Shown: positions 34,493 through 46,106, numbered from the stretch's first letter. The stretch is 64,000 bases of DNA from Bemisia tabaci (GCF_918797505.1 NC_092801.1:12276001-12340000); one strand, 5' to 3'. Notes: generated from the sequence alone by a model not told the origin. Numbers and translations: made by a program.

Positions 34493-34800
34493 ATGGCCGA
34501 TTCGTTGTGCGCCCAGCCGGATAGTGATGGTACCGCGAGTGTAGAACTCATCCCAGACGCCGTCGCGGTCATGGAGGCCCCCAAGGATAAGGATAGTGAT
34601 AGTGTCAAGAGTGCCGCGTTGCTGTTCTTCAACGCCAACAGTGAGTTGTGCTCCAACCTGTGCCGCGATGATAAGAAGCCGCCCGCCGAGGGCCAGTTGT
34701 CGGATTTGTGTAAAACTGTGTGTGATGAAGCCGAGGAGAACGAGAACTTGCGGAAGAAGAGGTGTGCGGATCGCTACGACAGCTCCGAAAGCTCAGACAG
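34493..34800 (+). CDS. First coding exon of an unidentified gene
   Basis: The ATG at 34493 (agATGg context) opens MADSLCAQPDSDGTASVELI and continues 102 codons plus two bases to a consensus CAG|GTTAGT donor at 34801. An in-frame ATG ten codons upstream exists, but it would lie in leader sequence. The protein is acidic and Ser/Asp-rich with a Cys cluster (ELCSNLCRDDKK, LCKTVCDEAEEN) and ends RYDSSESSDR. Codon use is GC-rich and protein-like on this strand only. I do not recognise the family. The upstream CpG/CRE promoter supports a real gene start. No phase-compatible downstream exon was found up to base 64000, implying an intron longer than 29 kb or a truncated locus. Confidence 0.7.
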
Positions 34801-35396
34801 GTTAGTTTCGAACCTGAAATACTCTTCCTCCAAAGCGGCATTGTTGTGTTTTTGTTTTGGTCCTGTCCGCCATTACTGTTATCTTCCTTGCCGGAGCGGT
34901 GCGCTCTTGCTTGCATACCCACGTTTTTTTGTTGAAATTAATGTCTTGCACAGCGTTAGGACGCAATTTTGGGAACTGCTTAAGTATGAGAGCTGATTTA
35001 GTTTAATTTCGAGATCATTTGTTTATTATGATCCGGGGCGGGGGGGGGGGGGGGGGTCTCGCCCTTCCCCTCCCCCGAATTCAATGCATTCCAGTCTTTC
35101 GCAAATGGACTGCATTTTGCAAAAAGGAACCAGGAGCATTGCAATGTTGCTAAGAATGTGCGACTTCTTTTGTCTTGGAAAAAAACCTGATAATCTATTG
35201 ACAGTTCCTATTTTATTCGCTGAAAACTGTGAATCTAAGAAAAAAATTACCGTGTAAATTTCATATTTTGTCATGACTTCAGATATTTGAATTTGCACAA
35301 TCTTAGCACCATTGCAACGCTTCTGGTTCCTTTTTGCAAAATGCAATCCAAATTATATTCGTTTTGACCTTCCTCAGATACCATGTTGAAATTTTG
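34801..35396 (+). other. Start of the long intron, with G17 tract
   Basis: Holds a 17-G run (35040-35056) and an inverted pair cattttgcaaaaaggaaccag (35110) with ctggttcctttttgcaaaatg (35322), a small foldback of about 260 bp. No exon. Confidence 0.4.
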
Positions 35397-35656
35397 ATTA
35401 GACGGAGTCTGGTAGAAAGGAACTAGGTACCCCACACCATTTATCATCGAATTTAATTGGGCAATTTAATTTTTTACCTGAGGTAGTGCGGATTTTCGTG
35501 CAAATTTCGGTGAATTTCCTGCACAGTACGACGCAAGTTCCTTAACATTTTCGAAGGAAGCCGCACTAACGTTCTCTTGTAATATATAAAATCGCCCAGT
35601 TAAATTTGGCAATAGATGATGTGGCTTGGTTTCTTTTTGCTCAACGAGGTCCAGTT
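35397..35656. mobile_element. Family I MITE
   Basis: Starts ttagacggagtctggtagaaagg and ends gctcaacgaggtccagtt. Shares tttaattgggcaattt and acgttctcttgtaa with 20673-20932. It abuts the next family A copy with two bases between. Confidence 0.75.
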
Positions 35657-35658
35657 AT

Positions 35659-35922
35659 ACTGCCGTGCTTAGGAAAAACGCCGTATGAGCTTTCAGGGGT
35701 TACCTAATTTCCCCTGGAGAATCATTAAGTAATTTTCAGGAAAATTTTTGAATATTTGTCTACCAATTTCTCAGATAATTTTGTTTGCTACCTAATTTGA
35801 TCCAAAACTTTTGAAAATGTCAATGAATAATATTCATAAATTTCCTCAAAATTAAACATTTTATCGAAGGAAATTTGGCAACTCTCGAATGTTCATTCGG
35901 CGCTCTTCCTTAGCACGGTAGT
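35659..35922. mobile_element. Family A MITE
   Basis: Starts ACTGCCGTGCTTAGGAAAAA and ends cttccttagcacggtagt, with inner blocks caggggttacctaatttcc and ggcaactctcgaatgttcat. Confidence 0.85.
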
Positions 35923-36654
35923 ATAGTACCATGCGTGATTCTAGCAAAGTCTTAGTCGGGGAGCTCAACAGGGCGTCGTCTAAGGGGGGGGGGGAGTCTG
36001 GGGCCTGAAAATCTCGTTCTCGCTTACGCGTTTTACGGGAGAAAATTTCAACGTCACATTTCCTAGTGAAACCACCGTGATTGGATTGTAATCTAGCTTT
36101 GCTTGCGCCTTCCATCGACGCAGCAAAGACCCAGTTTATCCTACACGTGTGGAACCTACTTTTAAAGAGTGTTTTCCGTCTAAAACTGTTTCCGAATCCT
36201 CGAACCAACTCGCTAGACAACGAAGAAATTCGCCGCTTGCATTAAAAGTCTCTTTTCCCGTAGACAATAATAACAGCGACTTACATTTTAGGTACTAATT
36301 AGTGCTCACATATCGGAGGAGCTTTTCCTGTTTCTCACTCATTTCGATTACGTCTCCAGAAGTCCTCATGTTGCGGAAAAAGTATTCCTAGATGGATTCA
36401 TCATTATCTCTAGCAACGATTTTCCTGGATTCCCTAATCGCCTGTCAGGAAAAATCTAGACTGTAGTAGACATTTATTCCAGCATTTCCCCATAAAACTT
36501 CGGTATCCAGACGATCACGTCATGATTCGTCGAAACTGGACTTGCCACTCTGAAAACGCGAAAAAGTTCGAAATCCTCCCCCCCCCCTCCCTCAAGCGGA
36601 GGACAAATATTTAAAAAAAATATCCCATAAAATTCATGATTTGCCTCAGAAGAT

Positions 36655-36712
36655 TTGGCAACGTCCGAACGCTGTTACGGCGTTCTTCCTTACCAAAGCA
36701 GTAATATTGCTC
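36655..36712. mobile_element. Family A fragment (right end)
   Basis: Only atttggcaacgtccgaacgctgttacggcgttcttccttac-type sequence (split for brevity) ending caaagcagt. The left part is missing or unrecognisable. Confidence 0.6.
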
Positions 36713-36725
36713 GGATTGTTCCTTT

Positions 36726-36979
36726 CTGCCGTGCTAAGGAAGAACGCCGTATAAACCTTCAGGCGTTGCCAAATTTCCTTTGATAAATCACGAATGTTCG
36801 AGAAAATTTGTTAATATTTTTACTTACATTTTTCAGGTAATTTCGTCGGCAATTTTACCTAAAGTTCCTGAAAATTTCAAGGAAAAATATGCATAACTTT
36901 CTCCAAAAATAACTATTTTCTGAGAGGATATTTGGCAACTGTCGAATTTTCATACGGCGTTCTTCCTTAGCACGGCAGT
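36726..36979. mobile_element. Family A MITE, first of an abutting pair
   Basis: Starts CTGCCGTGCTAAGGAAGAAC, ends cttccttagcacggcagt. The left inner block is ttcaggcgttgccaaatttcc. Confidence 0.85.
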
Positions 36980-37224
36980 ACTAAGGAAGAACGCCGTATG
37001 AACATTCGATAGTTCCCAAATTTACTCCAATAAAATGTTTAATTTTGAGGAAAGTTATGAATATTCTTCCTTGAAATTTTCAGGAACTTTAGGTAAAATT
37101 GCCAACGAAATTACCTGAAAAATTTGAGTAAAAATATTAACAAATTTTCTCGAACATTCGTGATTTATCAAAGGAAATTTGGCAACGCCTGAAGGTTCAT
37201 ACGGCGTTTTTCCTTAGTACGGCT
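36980..37224. mobile_element. Family A MITE, second of the abutting pair
   Basis: Begins directly at the end of the previous copy (actaaggaagaacgccgtatg) without its own ctgccgtg, and ends tttttccttagtacggct. The two copies share the junction terminus. Confidence 0.8.
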
Positions 37225-38950
37225 AGAGTACGGCAGCAGTCTCTAAAATACACCGTCTGTGTTCCCATCTGACTCCGTCCATTTCAAGACGAGCTGGATA
37301 GTCTCTGCGATTGAGGAGAGTAATAACGCCTGGAATGAAAGTCTGCGGGGGGGGGGGGGGGCGGTGTTGCCGAAGCACTGGCCTGGAAAGGATCCCGGGT
37401 AGTTGCATAACGACTGCACTTAACGGTGCTTTCATGGCGACAAGGCCCGAATCCGACCGAGCAGCTAAGAAGAGAGTCGGAGCTCGTCTTGGATGGAATT
37501 TTTTATCGCCTTCCGTCGCCAACAGGGAATGGCCCGGCTCTAACGTGCCGAGAAATAACGTCGCAAGAACGTTCCAGCGTTGCCAAATTTCGTCTTCTGA
37601 AATGCACCTTTTTATCAGGGTGGCAAAATTTCATGAAAAAATAAAATTTTGAAATTTCACGCAAAATGTTTCAAGAAATTTCAGAAATTTATGAAAAATA
37701 TTGAAAAATACCGGTTCCTCTTTCCTTTTCATGTTTCACGAAGTTAAAAAATTTTGACTTCCTCTTATTTGTGTCCGTTTAAGTGCGGGTTGCATACTCT
37801 AGCCTTTGAAAAATATGAAATATTTCACAGCCTCGTGAAATCTCATGGAATATTTCACTGAAATTTCCAATCTTTCATTCCTTTCTTACGTTTCATGCCA
37901 CCCTGCTTTTTATAGAAAATCGTTGATTTTTCGATCCGAGTTTTACATGGGGTTCTTTTCAGGATACAAACCAAATATACTGCGCGTTCAATGTTCGGCT
38001 GACTATCTTTTCCGCACGAAGTACATTTGAATCAGTGAGTTCGAAAACACACCAACTCGGGTTTTTTTCGATTTTCACTTTTTTACGGTTTAGTAACACT
38101 TATGGATAGAAGCATCTGCACGCAAAAGGAAATTTTGAAATTGCAATCGGAAGGGCTCGGAACAGCGACGGGAAAAGGGAAAAATCGAAGTATTTCATTG
38201 GAAATACCAATTTTTGGCCATTTTAAGGGGAACGGGCGACCATCCGATTTTGCGGTTTTCTTTTTTCGGTTCAGTATACCTGGTACCAACAAGTCATGTA
38301 AACATTCAAGCGTTACTCGGGTCGAAAAATATAAATTTTTCAGGGCAGACTATGAAAAATCAGTATCTGAAACTTCTGAAAGTCGGTGAGGAGTGTAGCT
38401 CTGAACTGCGAGCTCAACGAACTTACTCCCAGCTGAAGAGGCTGCCCGTGCGAATATCGACTTCAAGTTCAATGTTCAGCCGAATTAGCGCTCGTTAAGG
38501 TAGCCGCGTGGCGTGTGCGACTCGATTGCGTCATTTTCGCCGGGTCTCCATCACGCGCAAGGTTGCCAGATTTCGAGATAAAATGAGGATATTTTAAACG
38601 GGGAAAGTGTTGAATTTTCAGCGACATTCGGCAACCATGATCACGCACTTGACCTGTCGAAAACTTATCTATCGCCGCCAAGAGCGTAGCTATGGAATTA
38701 GCTCTCCAAGTCTAAAAAAATTCCTCTCTCGCATGATAATTATTATCCTTTCGATTCGTCATTATCCCTATTTTCCGTCTTGAAACAGCCTAGGTACTCA
38801 TCCGCTTGTAGATAACCCGTATCGCTATCAACGCGCGTGGCTCCTGAGTTCGACAACTAGTAATTGCTCGGCAAAATCGATATTTTGCTTCAAGTGGCTG
38901 TTCAAGCAAATTGGCAACACTGGATTTCCTCAATTTATATACATTATAAA
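37225..38950. other. No gene seen; G15 tract
   Basis: Contains a 15-G run (37347-37361), an inverted run of aaatttcatgaaa-type words (37620-37900), and modestly GC-rich single-copy DNA. No frame looks protein-like with splice sites. Confidence 0.3.
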
Positions 38951-39456
38951 CAATGGTGATGTTGCATGTGTGAGGAATTTGCGATTTGACAGTTGATTCT
39001 TATGTAAAATTTCGCGAGAAACACGATGGTGCCACTGGTTTTCTCTGAAATCATCTCCCAACCTCAAAAAAAGCTCTCAAGTTGAGGCCAAAATGGAGAG
39101 GATATCCCACGCTATCCTGAGAGTCCACCTCTACATCAAGACAAACTCTCCATGCAAAGTAGGGAGCAAATACATTGACAGGGCTGCCACTTTATTTGGG
39201 GACTCTAAAACTGAAAACACGGCATCACTGCTAATGTATTTACTCCCTATCTTTGCATGGAGAGTTTGTCTTGATGTAGAGGTGGACTCTCAGGATAGCG
39301 TGGGATATCCCCTCCATTTTGGCCTTAACTTGAGAACTTTTTCTGAGCTTGGGAGATGATTTCAGAGAAAACCAGTGGCACCATCGTGTTTTTCGAATTT
39401 TTACATTGGAATCAACAGTCAAACCGCAAATCCCTCACACATGCAACATCTCCATT
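38951..39456. mobile_element. Family B foldback, copy 1
   Basis: About 505-bp near-perfect palindrome: gatgttgcatgtgtgagga at the left, acatgcaacatctcca at the right, arms including ggccaaaatggagaggatat and its inverse. ACATTATAAA before and ACATCATAAA after may be a 10-bp target duplication with one mismatch. Copies: 48461-48968, 52408-52912. Confidence 0.9.
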
Positions 39457-40270
39457 TACATACATCATAAAGAATTGATTCTGGGCCTGACAGTTTCAGA
39501 CGTCACCTTTCGACTGAAGTATCACAAGCGCAAGCGACGTTTCAAAATTTCCGCCAGCATTTTATTTTCTATCACAGTAATTGTTCAACGAATCTGTCCA
39601 AAAATTGTCACTGAATTTTCTTTGTGCTGCCGATTAAATTCAGTGAAATTTCCAAACGCATCCAACCATCAATTTCTCTGTAAGAAAATAAATTGGCGAC
39701 GGAAATTTTGAAACCGCGCATCGGAAATACCATGAATTACCAGGTTTTTATTTTTGGCATCAAGGAAAACCTGGAAAACTGTCCCGGAGTTCGCGAAAAA
39801 TGTTTTAACGTATTTTCTTTCGTGGAATAGTCGAGTTTTTTACTCGTGCTCGGAATGTTTCACCACTTGATTCTGAAAATAATGGATTTATGTTCTTTAT
39901 TCAGAAATTCGTCCGCCTTTTTGACGTAGGAATCTTTTTTTTATCGACGAGTGCTAGAAACGGATGCGGATAGATATTTAGAAAACAAGTTTGCCTTTTA
40001 ATTTCCTCACTATCGTCCAGAGGAAAGTGAACCCTAGCCAACAAAAAATGAAAGTTTAGTCGTTGACACTTACTAGAACACAGAGAAGTGTCAGAAGTGC
40101 TCAAAACTTTCAAACTAAACCGGAGTTATCGCTGTTTGAAATCCGCAGTAGAAAAAAAGCCTCACTTATGAGTAGAATCTCATTGAAATTCGAATCTGCC
40201 TTGTATAGCGAAATTGCCAACGGAGGTATGACCTAAGTTTGTCCCCTGCATGGACGCAGAAATAAACTAA
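39457..40270. other. No gene seen
   Basis: Single-copy-looking DNA of moderate AT content, with no palindromes or splice-bounded frames that I can support. Confidence 0.3.
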
Positions 40271-40524
40271 ACTGTCATGCTAGGGAAAAACGCCGTATGA
40301 AGACTCGAGAGTTGCAAAATTCCCTCCGGTTAGTAGACTTTTTTTGAGAAAGTCATGAATATTTTTCCTTGAAATTTTTAGGAATTTTAGGTAAAATTGC
40401 GATAAAAATTATCTGAAAAATTGGAGGAAAAATATTCCTAAATTCACTAGGAAATTTGAGTTTTATCAGAGGAAATTCGACAACGCTTGAGGCCTAATAC
40501 GGCGTTCTTCCTTAGCACGGCAGT
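40271..40524. mobile_element. Family A MITE
   Basis: Starts actgtcatgctagggaaaaa (diverged terminus) and ends cttccttagcacggcagt. Inner blocks tcgagagttgcaaaattcc and cgacaacgcttgaggcc. Confidence 0.8.
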
Positions 40525-40800
40525 AAACTGCTCGATACCTCTTTTGCGAGGCGCTAGAACAATTTTTCGGAAGTATCAAAAACATTTTTCCATCCAACCT
40601 GATGAAAAGCGCTGCCCTGAAAATTTTCCTCCCGTAATCTAAAGTTCCTTTACCTATGATCGCTCACATTTTGACTAAAAGGAAATTTTTTTAAATCGAA
40701 ATCGTCACTCCATCGCGTGATTACATTCCCTCAGACCCTCGTGTGTGATCTTGAGCTAAGAGCTGAACCTTCCCAAATTCAATCAAATTACCAAATCTTG

Positions 40801-40971
40801 GATGCGCGTGTTAATCATATCGCGCTTTGCGATATGTCCTTTGTTATTCTATTCGAACCTATGGAAAAGGATCGATAAACAGGGTGTTCGCAGCGAACAC
40901 CTCAATAATCGATTCTTTACCATGGGTTTAAATGGCCGATCAATCGATACATCGCAATTCACGCCACGACC
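40801..40971. mobile_element. Family D MITE, copy 2
   Basis: The centre GGTGTTCGCAGCGAACACC (40883-40901) is flanked by aacctatggaaaagg and ccatgggtttaaatgg. The left outer end is degraded and the right end reads ttcacgccacg. Confidence 0.8.
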
Positions 40972-40972
40972 G

Positions 40973-41151
40973 CAGTGGCGTGGCGTGAATTGCGATTGCG
41001 ATTGTGATTTGCGTCGATTGTTATGCCATTTAAACCTATGGTAAAGAATCGATTATTAAGGTGTTCGCTGCGAACACCCTGTTTATCGATCCTTTTTCGT
41101 AGGTTTAAATGGCATAACAATCGATATATCGCAATTCACGCCACGCCACTG
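40973..41151. mobile_element. Family D MITE, copy 3
   Basis: Ends cagtggcgtggcgtgaattg and caattcacgccacgccactg, centre GGTGTTCGCTGCGAACACC (41060-41078). Tandem to copy 2. Confidence 0.88.
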
Positions 41152-41249
41152 GGTATGAAAATATGCGGCTCAGCAGCCATCACCGGTGACAATGACGTAA
41201 TCAACACACATCGATGGCCTTCGCTCACCGCATTCAGATTCTTCCTGAA

Positions 41250-41503
41250 TTCCCGATTCAAAGAGAAACGCCGTATGAACAATCAGACCTTGCCAAACTT
41301 CTTCCGACTAATCTCGAGTATTTCGGGGAAATTTGCGAATATTTTTCTACCAATTTTCAGAGAGTTTCATCGGTAGTTTGCTCCGAAATATTAGAAAATA
41401 TCAGGGAAAAATATTATTAACTTTCCTCGGAAATGAATAGTTTATCAGGGAAAATTTGGCAACGTCTGAAGGTCTTTACGGCGTTTTTCCTTAGCTCGAC
41501 AGA
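41250..41503. mobile_element. Family A MITE, left end degraded
   Basis: Left gagaaacgccgtatgaacaa, right tacggcgtttttccttagc then tcgacag, with inner ggcaacgtctgaaggtc. Confidence 0.7.
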
Positions 41504-41529
41504 GTCGTGCTGGCATTAACAATACTTAC

Positions 41530-41740
41530 TGCCATGCTAAGATAGAATGCCGTATAAGCCTTCAGACGTTGCCATATTTCCTTCAGTAAAGAACGATTTT
41601 ACTCAGAAACTTGTGAATATTTTCTTCGAATTTGTCAGACAATTTTGTTCGCAATTTAATTAAGATATCGAAAAGTTTCAAGGAGAAATATGCAAAACTT
41701 CCTCCAAAACTAAAGATTTTTTAACCCCTCATCTTTTCAC
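41530..41740. mobile_element. Family A MITE, right-truncated
   Basis: Starts actgccatgctaagatagaat, with ccttcagacgttgcc following. The sequence departs from the family after the middle, so the right terminus is lost. Confidence 0.65.
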
Positions 41741-42037
41741 AAACCAATATTTTTTTAGACTTAAGAGTTTTGGGCAGGAGAAAGTAAACGACTAGGTAGT
41801 GATGCTCAAAAATATCTTTAACTCAATTTTTTCAAAAATGTGGGGAGGCTCCTTTCTGATAAACTCTGTCCATTTTACATTGGTTCCGGGAAATTTGAAT
41901 TCCCCGCCTAGAAGGAAAACGATACTCTACTAGGAATATTAGGTGCTTCTATTTCGATTTGGCAAGTGCTGAACGCGAGTCCACCAAAACGAGTGCCTTC
42001 TCTAATAGTATCTACAATGTCGAGATCTCATCCACGT

Positions 42038-42274
42038 CGCACAGTGAATCGAGTCAATTAGAGAGGTCGGACATGAAATTTTTGACTAAAACAGAGAATT
42101 TTGATGTTTGGTTCGTCTAATTTTAAATTTTGAGGGGTGTTCCTGGTAGAAAATTTCCAGAGGAAACCACTGAAACCACTTCAGGAACCTCAAATTTTGG
42201 CATAAACGGAGTTACAAGCGTTCAAAGTTTCCAAATTTTGTCCGACCTCTCCTATTTTCTCGTTCCACTGTGCG
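42038..42274. repeat. Family N palindromic element
   Basis: The left end cgcacagtgaatcgagtcaa with agaggtcggacatgaaa is inverted at the right as gtccgacctctcc and ttccactgtgcg. A left-half copy is at 42886-43020. Confidence 0.7.
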
Positions 42275-42885
42275 TCGTCGCGAATAGGAATGTTTTCCTC
42301 CTCCGATGCCGATGGGTCAATGGCTCCATCCATTCCGCTCGAGTTGAAAGAAAAAAATATTTCAAGTGCTCCGTCGGAAAAAGTTATCCATCAATAGGTA
42401 CATCAATTTGCTGCCGTTTTTTTGGCGAGTTTTTTGTTCTTATTGTTTTTTAATTTTTTTCCCTCATTTTACAGCCTCTCTTCCTTTTTTTCTAATTTTT
42501 TCCACGTAACTCAGGCCAACGATTAGCGCCGCTGCTTCAAATAGCAGAATCAGTTTGATTTTTAATATTTCGTTCTGTGGTCTTTTTAAGATAAGTTGAA
42601 CCTTACCATCTGCCTGTGTATCTTTCATTTCGACTAAATTTTGCAACAAGTACGAAGGTTGACAAAAAAAAACATCTCATCCAGAGCAGGCGACATTTTT
42701 TTAAAGGGTTTCCATGGAACCCAGTTTGCATTCTATCTGTATCTCTCTCTCTCCTGGGCTACACTGTGGGTAGCTCAAAAAATTCATCATGTTCAAAAAA
42801 GTTGCTGTTTTTAGCGGTTCTCGAAAAGTTGAAAAAGCGATTTCCTTGCCCTTTTGATCCTTCATGCTTCATACATGGATTGACA
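42275..42885. other. No gene seen
   Basis: T-rich and A-rich runs, no palindromic structure, and no supported exon. Confidence 0.3.
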
Positions 42886-43020
42886 CACAGTGGATCGAAT
42901 CAATTAGAGAGGTCGGACATGAAATTTTTGACTGAAACTGCAAATTTTGATGTTTATTTCGTCACAATTTGAATTTGAAAGAGTGATTCTGGTAGAAAAT
43001 TTCACGAAGAAACCAATGGA
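42886..43020. repeat. Family N partial copy
   Basis: The block acagtggatcgaatcaatt, agagaggtcggacatgaaa and ttctggtagaaaatttc repeats the left half of 42038-42274. The right half is absent. Confidence 0.65.
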
Positions 43021-43064
43021 ACCACAAGCGAATCGTGTTCTACGTGTAATTTTGGTTAGGAACC

Positions 43065-43195
43065 ACATGAATCAGTTGTTTTCAAAAGGGAACAGGTCCA
43101 TTTCTTGATGAGTGTTAGTTAGCATGTCCTTTTAAGCAACTAAAGGCTCACGCATAAATGGACTTGCTCCCTTTTGAAAACTACTGATTCAATTA
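43065..43195. repeat. Short palindrome
   Basis: The arms atgaatcagttgttttcaaaa and ttttgaaaactactgattca are inverted around about 80 bp that includes ggtccatttc and its inverse. Non-coding. Confidence 0.65.
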
Positions 43196-43847
43196 TCAGA
43201 ATGCTTAAAGTTGTACCTTGTTCACAAGCTCATAGATCGTTTTCGATAGTGGCTCGATGTATCGTTTGGTTCAAAACAATAGAACATAACCTCAAACAAA
43301 ACTTTCAGGATTTTAGTCGGAAAAGCTGAAAATGAGAAAATTCCTAACTATTTCACTTTGAGATACCAGTTAGAACGCATAAACATTAAAAATTATCAGA
43401 AAAACCCCGTTTCCTCAGATTACTCGATTGACTTTTGAGGCTACGTTTACATATTGAACCCATCGATATCGATACAACTTCACCTATTTGATGTATCGAT
43501 AACGATCTATTGGGAACCCTTCGTTTCGAACATGGAAAATTAGGTTTTTGGGCTCGGAATTCCACGGACAAGAACTGAATCGCCGATTTGAGGTTGCCCA
43601 AGTCCAGACGGGAAAGTGTGACCAAAGCGAGTTGAGCTTCCACCGCACCAATGCGATGCGTTCTCCATGGCGGTGAAGACCCCGAGACTAGTTGTTAGTT
43701 GCCTCGTCTTGTCGGCGAGACGCATTGTCAGACCAAAGAAGACGAGGAATTCTGAAAATTACGTCTCGCTCAAATCCGAGGTTGTCAGTTTGAACGAATC
43801 GGGCTACGTCCGAAGCATACACGACGGAATATCAAAGACCGGGTTGC

Positions 43848-44590
43848 CACGGTCAGGGTTTACCGGGAAATGCCGGGGAGTTTTGAAAAGTCAGGGTTAA
43901 CCTGAAAATGTCAGGGAAAATGACGAAAATGTCATGGAAAAATGGGTATCTCATCTCTATTTGATTTCTTAAATGGGTTCGACGCTTCGAACAAAAAAAA
44001 AATTATGCCCGCGCGAAAACTATTTCTAATATGTCTTTTTAACCATCTAGCATACCTTCAATTGGACTGAGTTAAGCAGAAAGGAACCAACCCACATTTT
44101 GGAAAAAATTGACTTATGAGTGGTTTTGAACTCAACCACTGCTCTACTATCTATCGCCAAAAATTCAAAGTTTTTGTTTGAGCAAATTTTGCAGAAATTG
44201 AACTCGAAGTTTACCTTTTACACTGAATCTTATGCAGGAGCCAAACTTTAAACCTCTTTTTCTCGGTTCGATCCCGATGTGGCTTAGTTCCTTTCTGTTT
44301 AACTCCGTCCAATTGTCAGAAAATGTGACCAAAATGTGTCATGGAATTTTATTAAGTAAGGGAAAACCTGGAAATGTCAGGGGAAACGGCCAAAATGTCA
44401 GGGAAAAATTGTTAAGTTACCCTTATATGCTCTCTAGAATGGGTTTCGACGTTTCGAACAACAAATTTCGCCTGGAAACTATTTCTAGTCGTGTCTTTTT
44501 AACCATCTTGCATTCTTTCCACTATCAGGGAATGTAACCAAAACGTGTCAAGGAAATGTCAGGGAACTTACTTTCCCAAATTCTGTGGTA
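43848..44590. mobile_element. CAGGG-word repeat block interrupted by family I
   Basis: On both sides of the family I copy the words gtcagggaaaatg, ccgggaaatg and caggg recur, and ctatttctaatatgtctttttaac (43-44 kb) reappears near 44480. It looks like a hAT-type element or local duplication split by the later insertion. Confidence 0.5.
44060..44314. mobile_element. Family I MITE
   Basis: Ends aattggactgagttaagcag and ctgtttaactccgtccaatt, with agaaaggaaccaaccca and tggcttagttcctttct next inside. The centre differs from the other two copies. Confidence 0.8.
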
Positions 44591-44619
44591 TCCCCGACTC
44601 CGTTTGAATCTCGGATGTC

Positions 44620-44830
44620 AGGAGCGTCGTGCCGAAACCAGATTCGATCGGACGAGAACTGGGGTCGCCGGATGACGTCATCCCGCGAAGAGTCCCTCCC
44701 TCCCTCCCCGAACTGACGATGAGCAGACCCGAGGAGTCCGGAAACCGGTTCCCGGGTCGGAATTGAACGCGGCCCCCGTGCGCATGCGCCGAGTGTTGGA
44801 GTATCCTCTCACGCTGTTGTCGGCTTCGTC
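44620..44830. promoter_or_regulatory. CpG-rich island with CRE and NRF-1/Ewg-type site
   Basis: An isolated GC-rich island containing TGACGTCA (44673-44680) and the palindrome GCGCATGCGC (44780-44789), the NRF-1/Ewg core. There is no palindromic element structure and no supported coding frame. It may be an alternative promoter or enhancer within the presumed long intron (inference). Confidence 0.4.
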
Positions 44831-45219
44831 AACTTTGACGCTTTTCCACCTGTCACCGCGTGGATGTGGGTCACGGTTCCATTACTCAGATTGACGTACG
44901 CATCGCTTGGATTGCATTACGGCAAGAGGAACGACTTTTCTTAAGAGCATCTTCAGCGGGGTGATTATAGAAATTGTAGACCCAGCGATCAGAAGCGCAG
45001 AAAATTGCTCAACCTCGCGCCCGCTCAGGCGCATGAAAATGTGGAGGAGCCCCCTTAAATGTGGAAGGGGAGACAATTTTGAAGGGCCATTTGTCGAAAG
45101 ATAACGAAAAAAAAGGTCAACTTTTTTAAATTGTTGGGCAATTTTGGAGAAAACCAATGAGACAAATGTGGGAAGCCAGCGGGCGGGCACATGAAAATGA
45201 AGCTTAGAAGATTCTGCAC

Positions 45220-45370
45220 CCCTGCTATAGCTCTAGACAAAGAAGACTTACGGAGTTTAGAGCGATCCTATTGGTTGAGGTGGGTGGTTCTTATAGACCA
45301 TGGGAGAAAATGATGGACTAACTATAGGGTCTCTCGTGGGTTGCCGTTAATTAGTCTCATAACTACCACT
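45220..45370. repeat. Family L fragment, diverged
   Basis: tgctatagctctagacaaag, cctattggttgagg and ctcgtgggttgccgtta are diverged versions of blocks in 50785-51060. Confidence 0.55.
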
Positions 45371-45420
45371 TTTGACATCCATAAGCCGCGTTGTCTCAAC
45401 TCTCTCTTTAAAGGGACTCT

Positions 45421-45650
45421 ACACTGGAAAAAAAAACACATTGGATCTAGAGTCCAGACTCTTGAAAACATTGACAAGAAAAATGACTCTCGATTCAATC
45501 AGATTTAAGCTTAAATCAAAAGGAAATCCGCTCAAATTAAGAGGCTAGATTCTTGATTTAAGCTTAAATCTGATTGAATCGAGAAGATATTTTCTTGTCG
45601 ATGTTTTGAAGAGTCTGGACTCTAGATCCAATGCGTTTTTTTCCAGTGTA
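45421..45650. mobile_element. Family F palindromic MITE, copy 1
   Basis: Ends ACACTGGAAAAAAAAAACAC and tttttttccagtgt. Arms ggatctagagtccagactct and agagtctggactctagatcc, with gattcaatcagatttaagc and its inverse. 230 bp, non-coding. Confidence 0.9.
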
Positions 45651-46000
45651 TAATTCTCTCCGTGGCTTCTCCAGCCATCGGCAGCAGCAGCAGCAGGCGA
45701 AACACGAAAGAGTCCGGCTCGTAGGAGAGATGCGTCGCGTCGGCGAGGTCCTCACGGCGAACAAAGCGGCCCCGGGAGGCGAGTGGCAGGCGCAGCCGAC
45801 GACGGATTAGCGGCTGCAGCACAACTGCATAGAGCGAGCACCCTCGCCGCGCTTGGCGGATAGTCCCCGGCCGAGCCGGGCGAGAAACCCGGGGATTTCG
45901 GAGATCTGGCAACGAGGCGCCGAGCCGAAACTGGCATATTTGGCTGCCAGCCGCGATTCGCCAGAGGCTTCGCGTTGCCGGGTCGTCGCACTCCGCTGTC
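45651..46000. other. GC-rich segment, no gene assigned
   Basis: CpG-rich, with a (cag)n-like run near 45680 and minus-strand frames of biased composition. It could be a diverged regulatory island or a transposon fragment. Confidence 0.3.
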
Positions 46001-46045
46001 CTGAGGAAGAACGCCGTGAGAGCCTTTAGAAGTTGCTATTAAGGG
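46000..46045. mobile_element. Family A left-end fragment
   Basis: ctgtcctgaggaagaacgcc followed by gtgagagcctttagaagttg. The rest is missing. Confidence 0.5.
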
Positions 46046-46048
46046 ACT

Positions 46049-46106
46049 CTAGAAGTTGCTAGAGTCCCTTAAGGTGATTTGTCAAGCTCAAGTGACGTGC
46101 TCGAAC
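46049..46106 (+). repeat. 58-bp direct repeat, left copy
   Basis: Begins ctagaagttgctagagtccc and ends gtgacgtgctcgaac. Identical, base for base by eye, to 46719-46776. The two copies sit exactly at the borders of the family J element. Confidence 0.9.

Noticed and set aside
39093..39711. 88- and 120-codon frames
   Set aside because: They lie in or run out of the family B palindrome; the first is repeated in other B copies.
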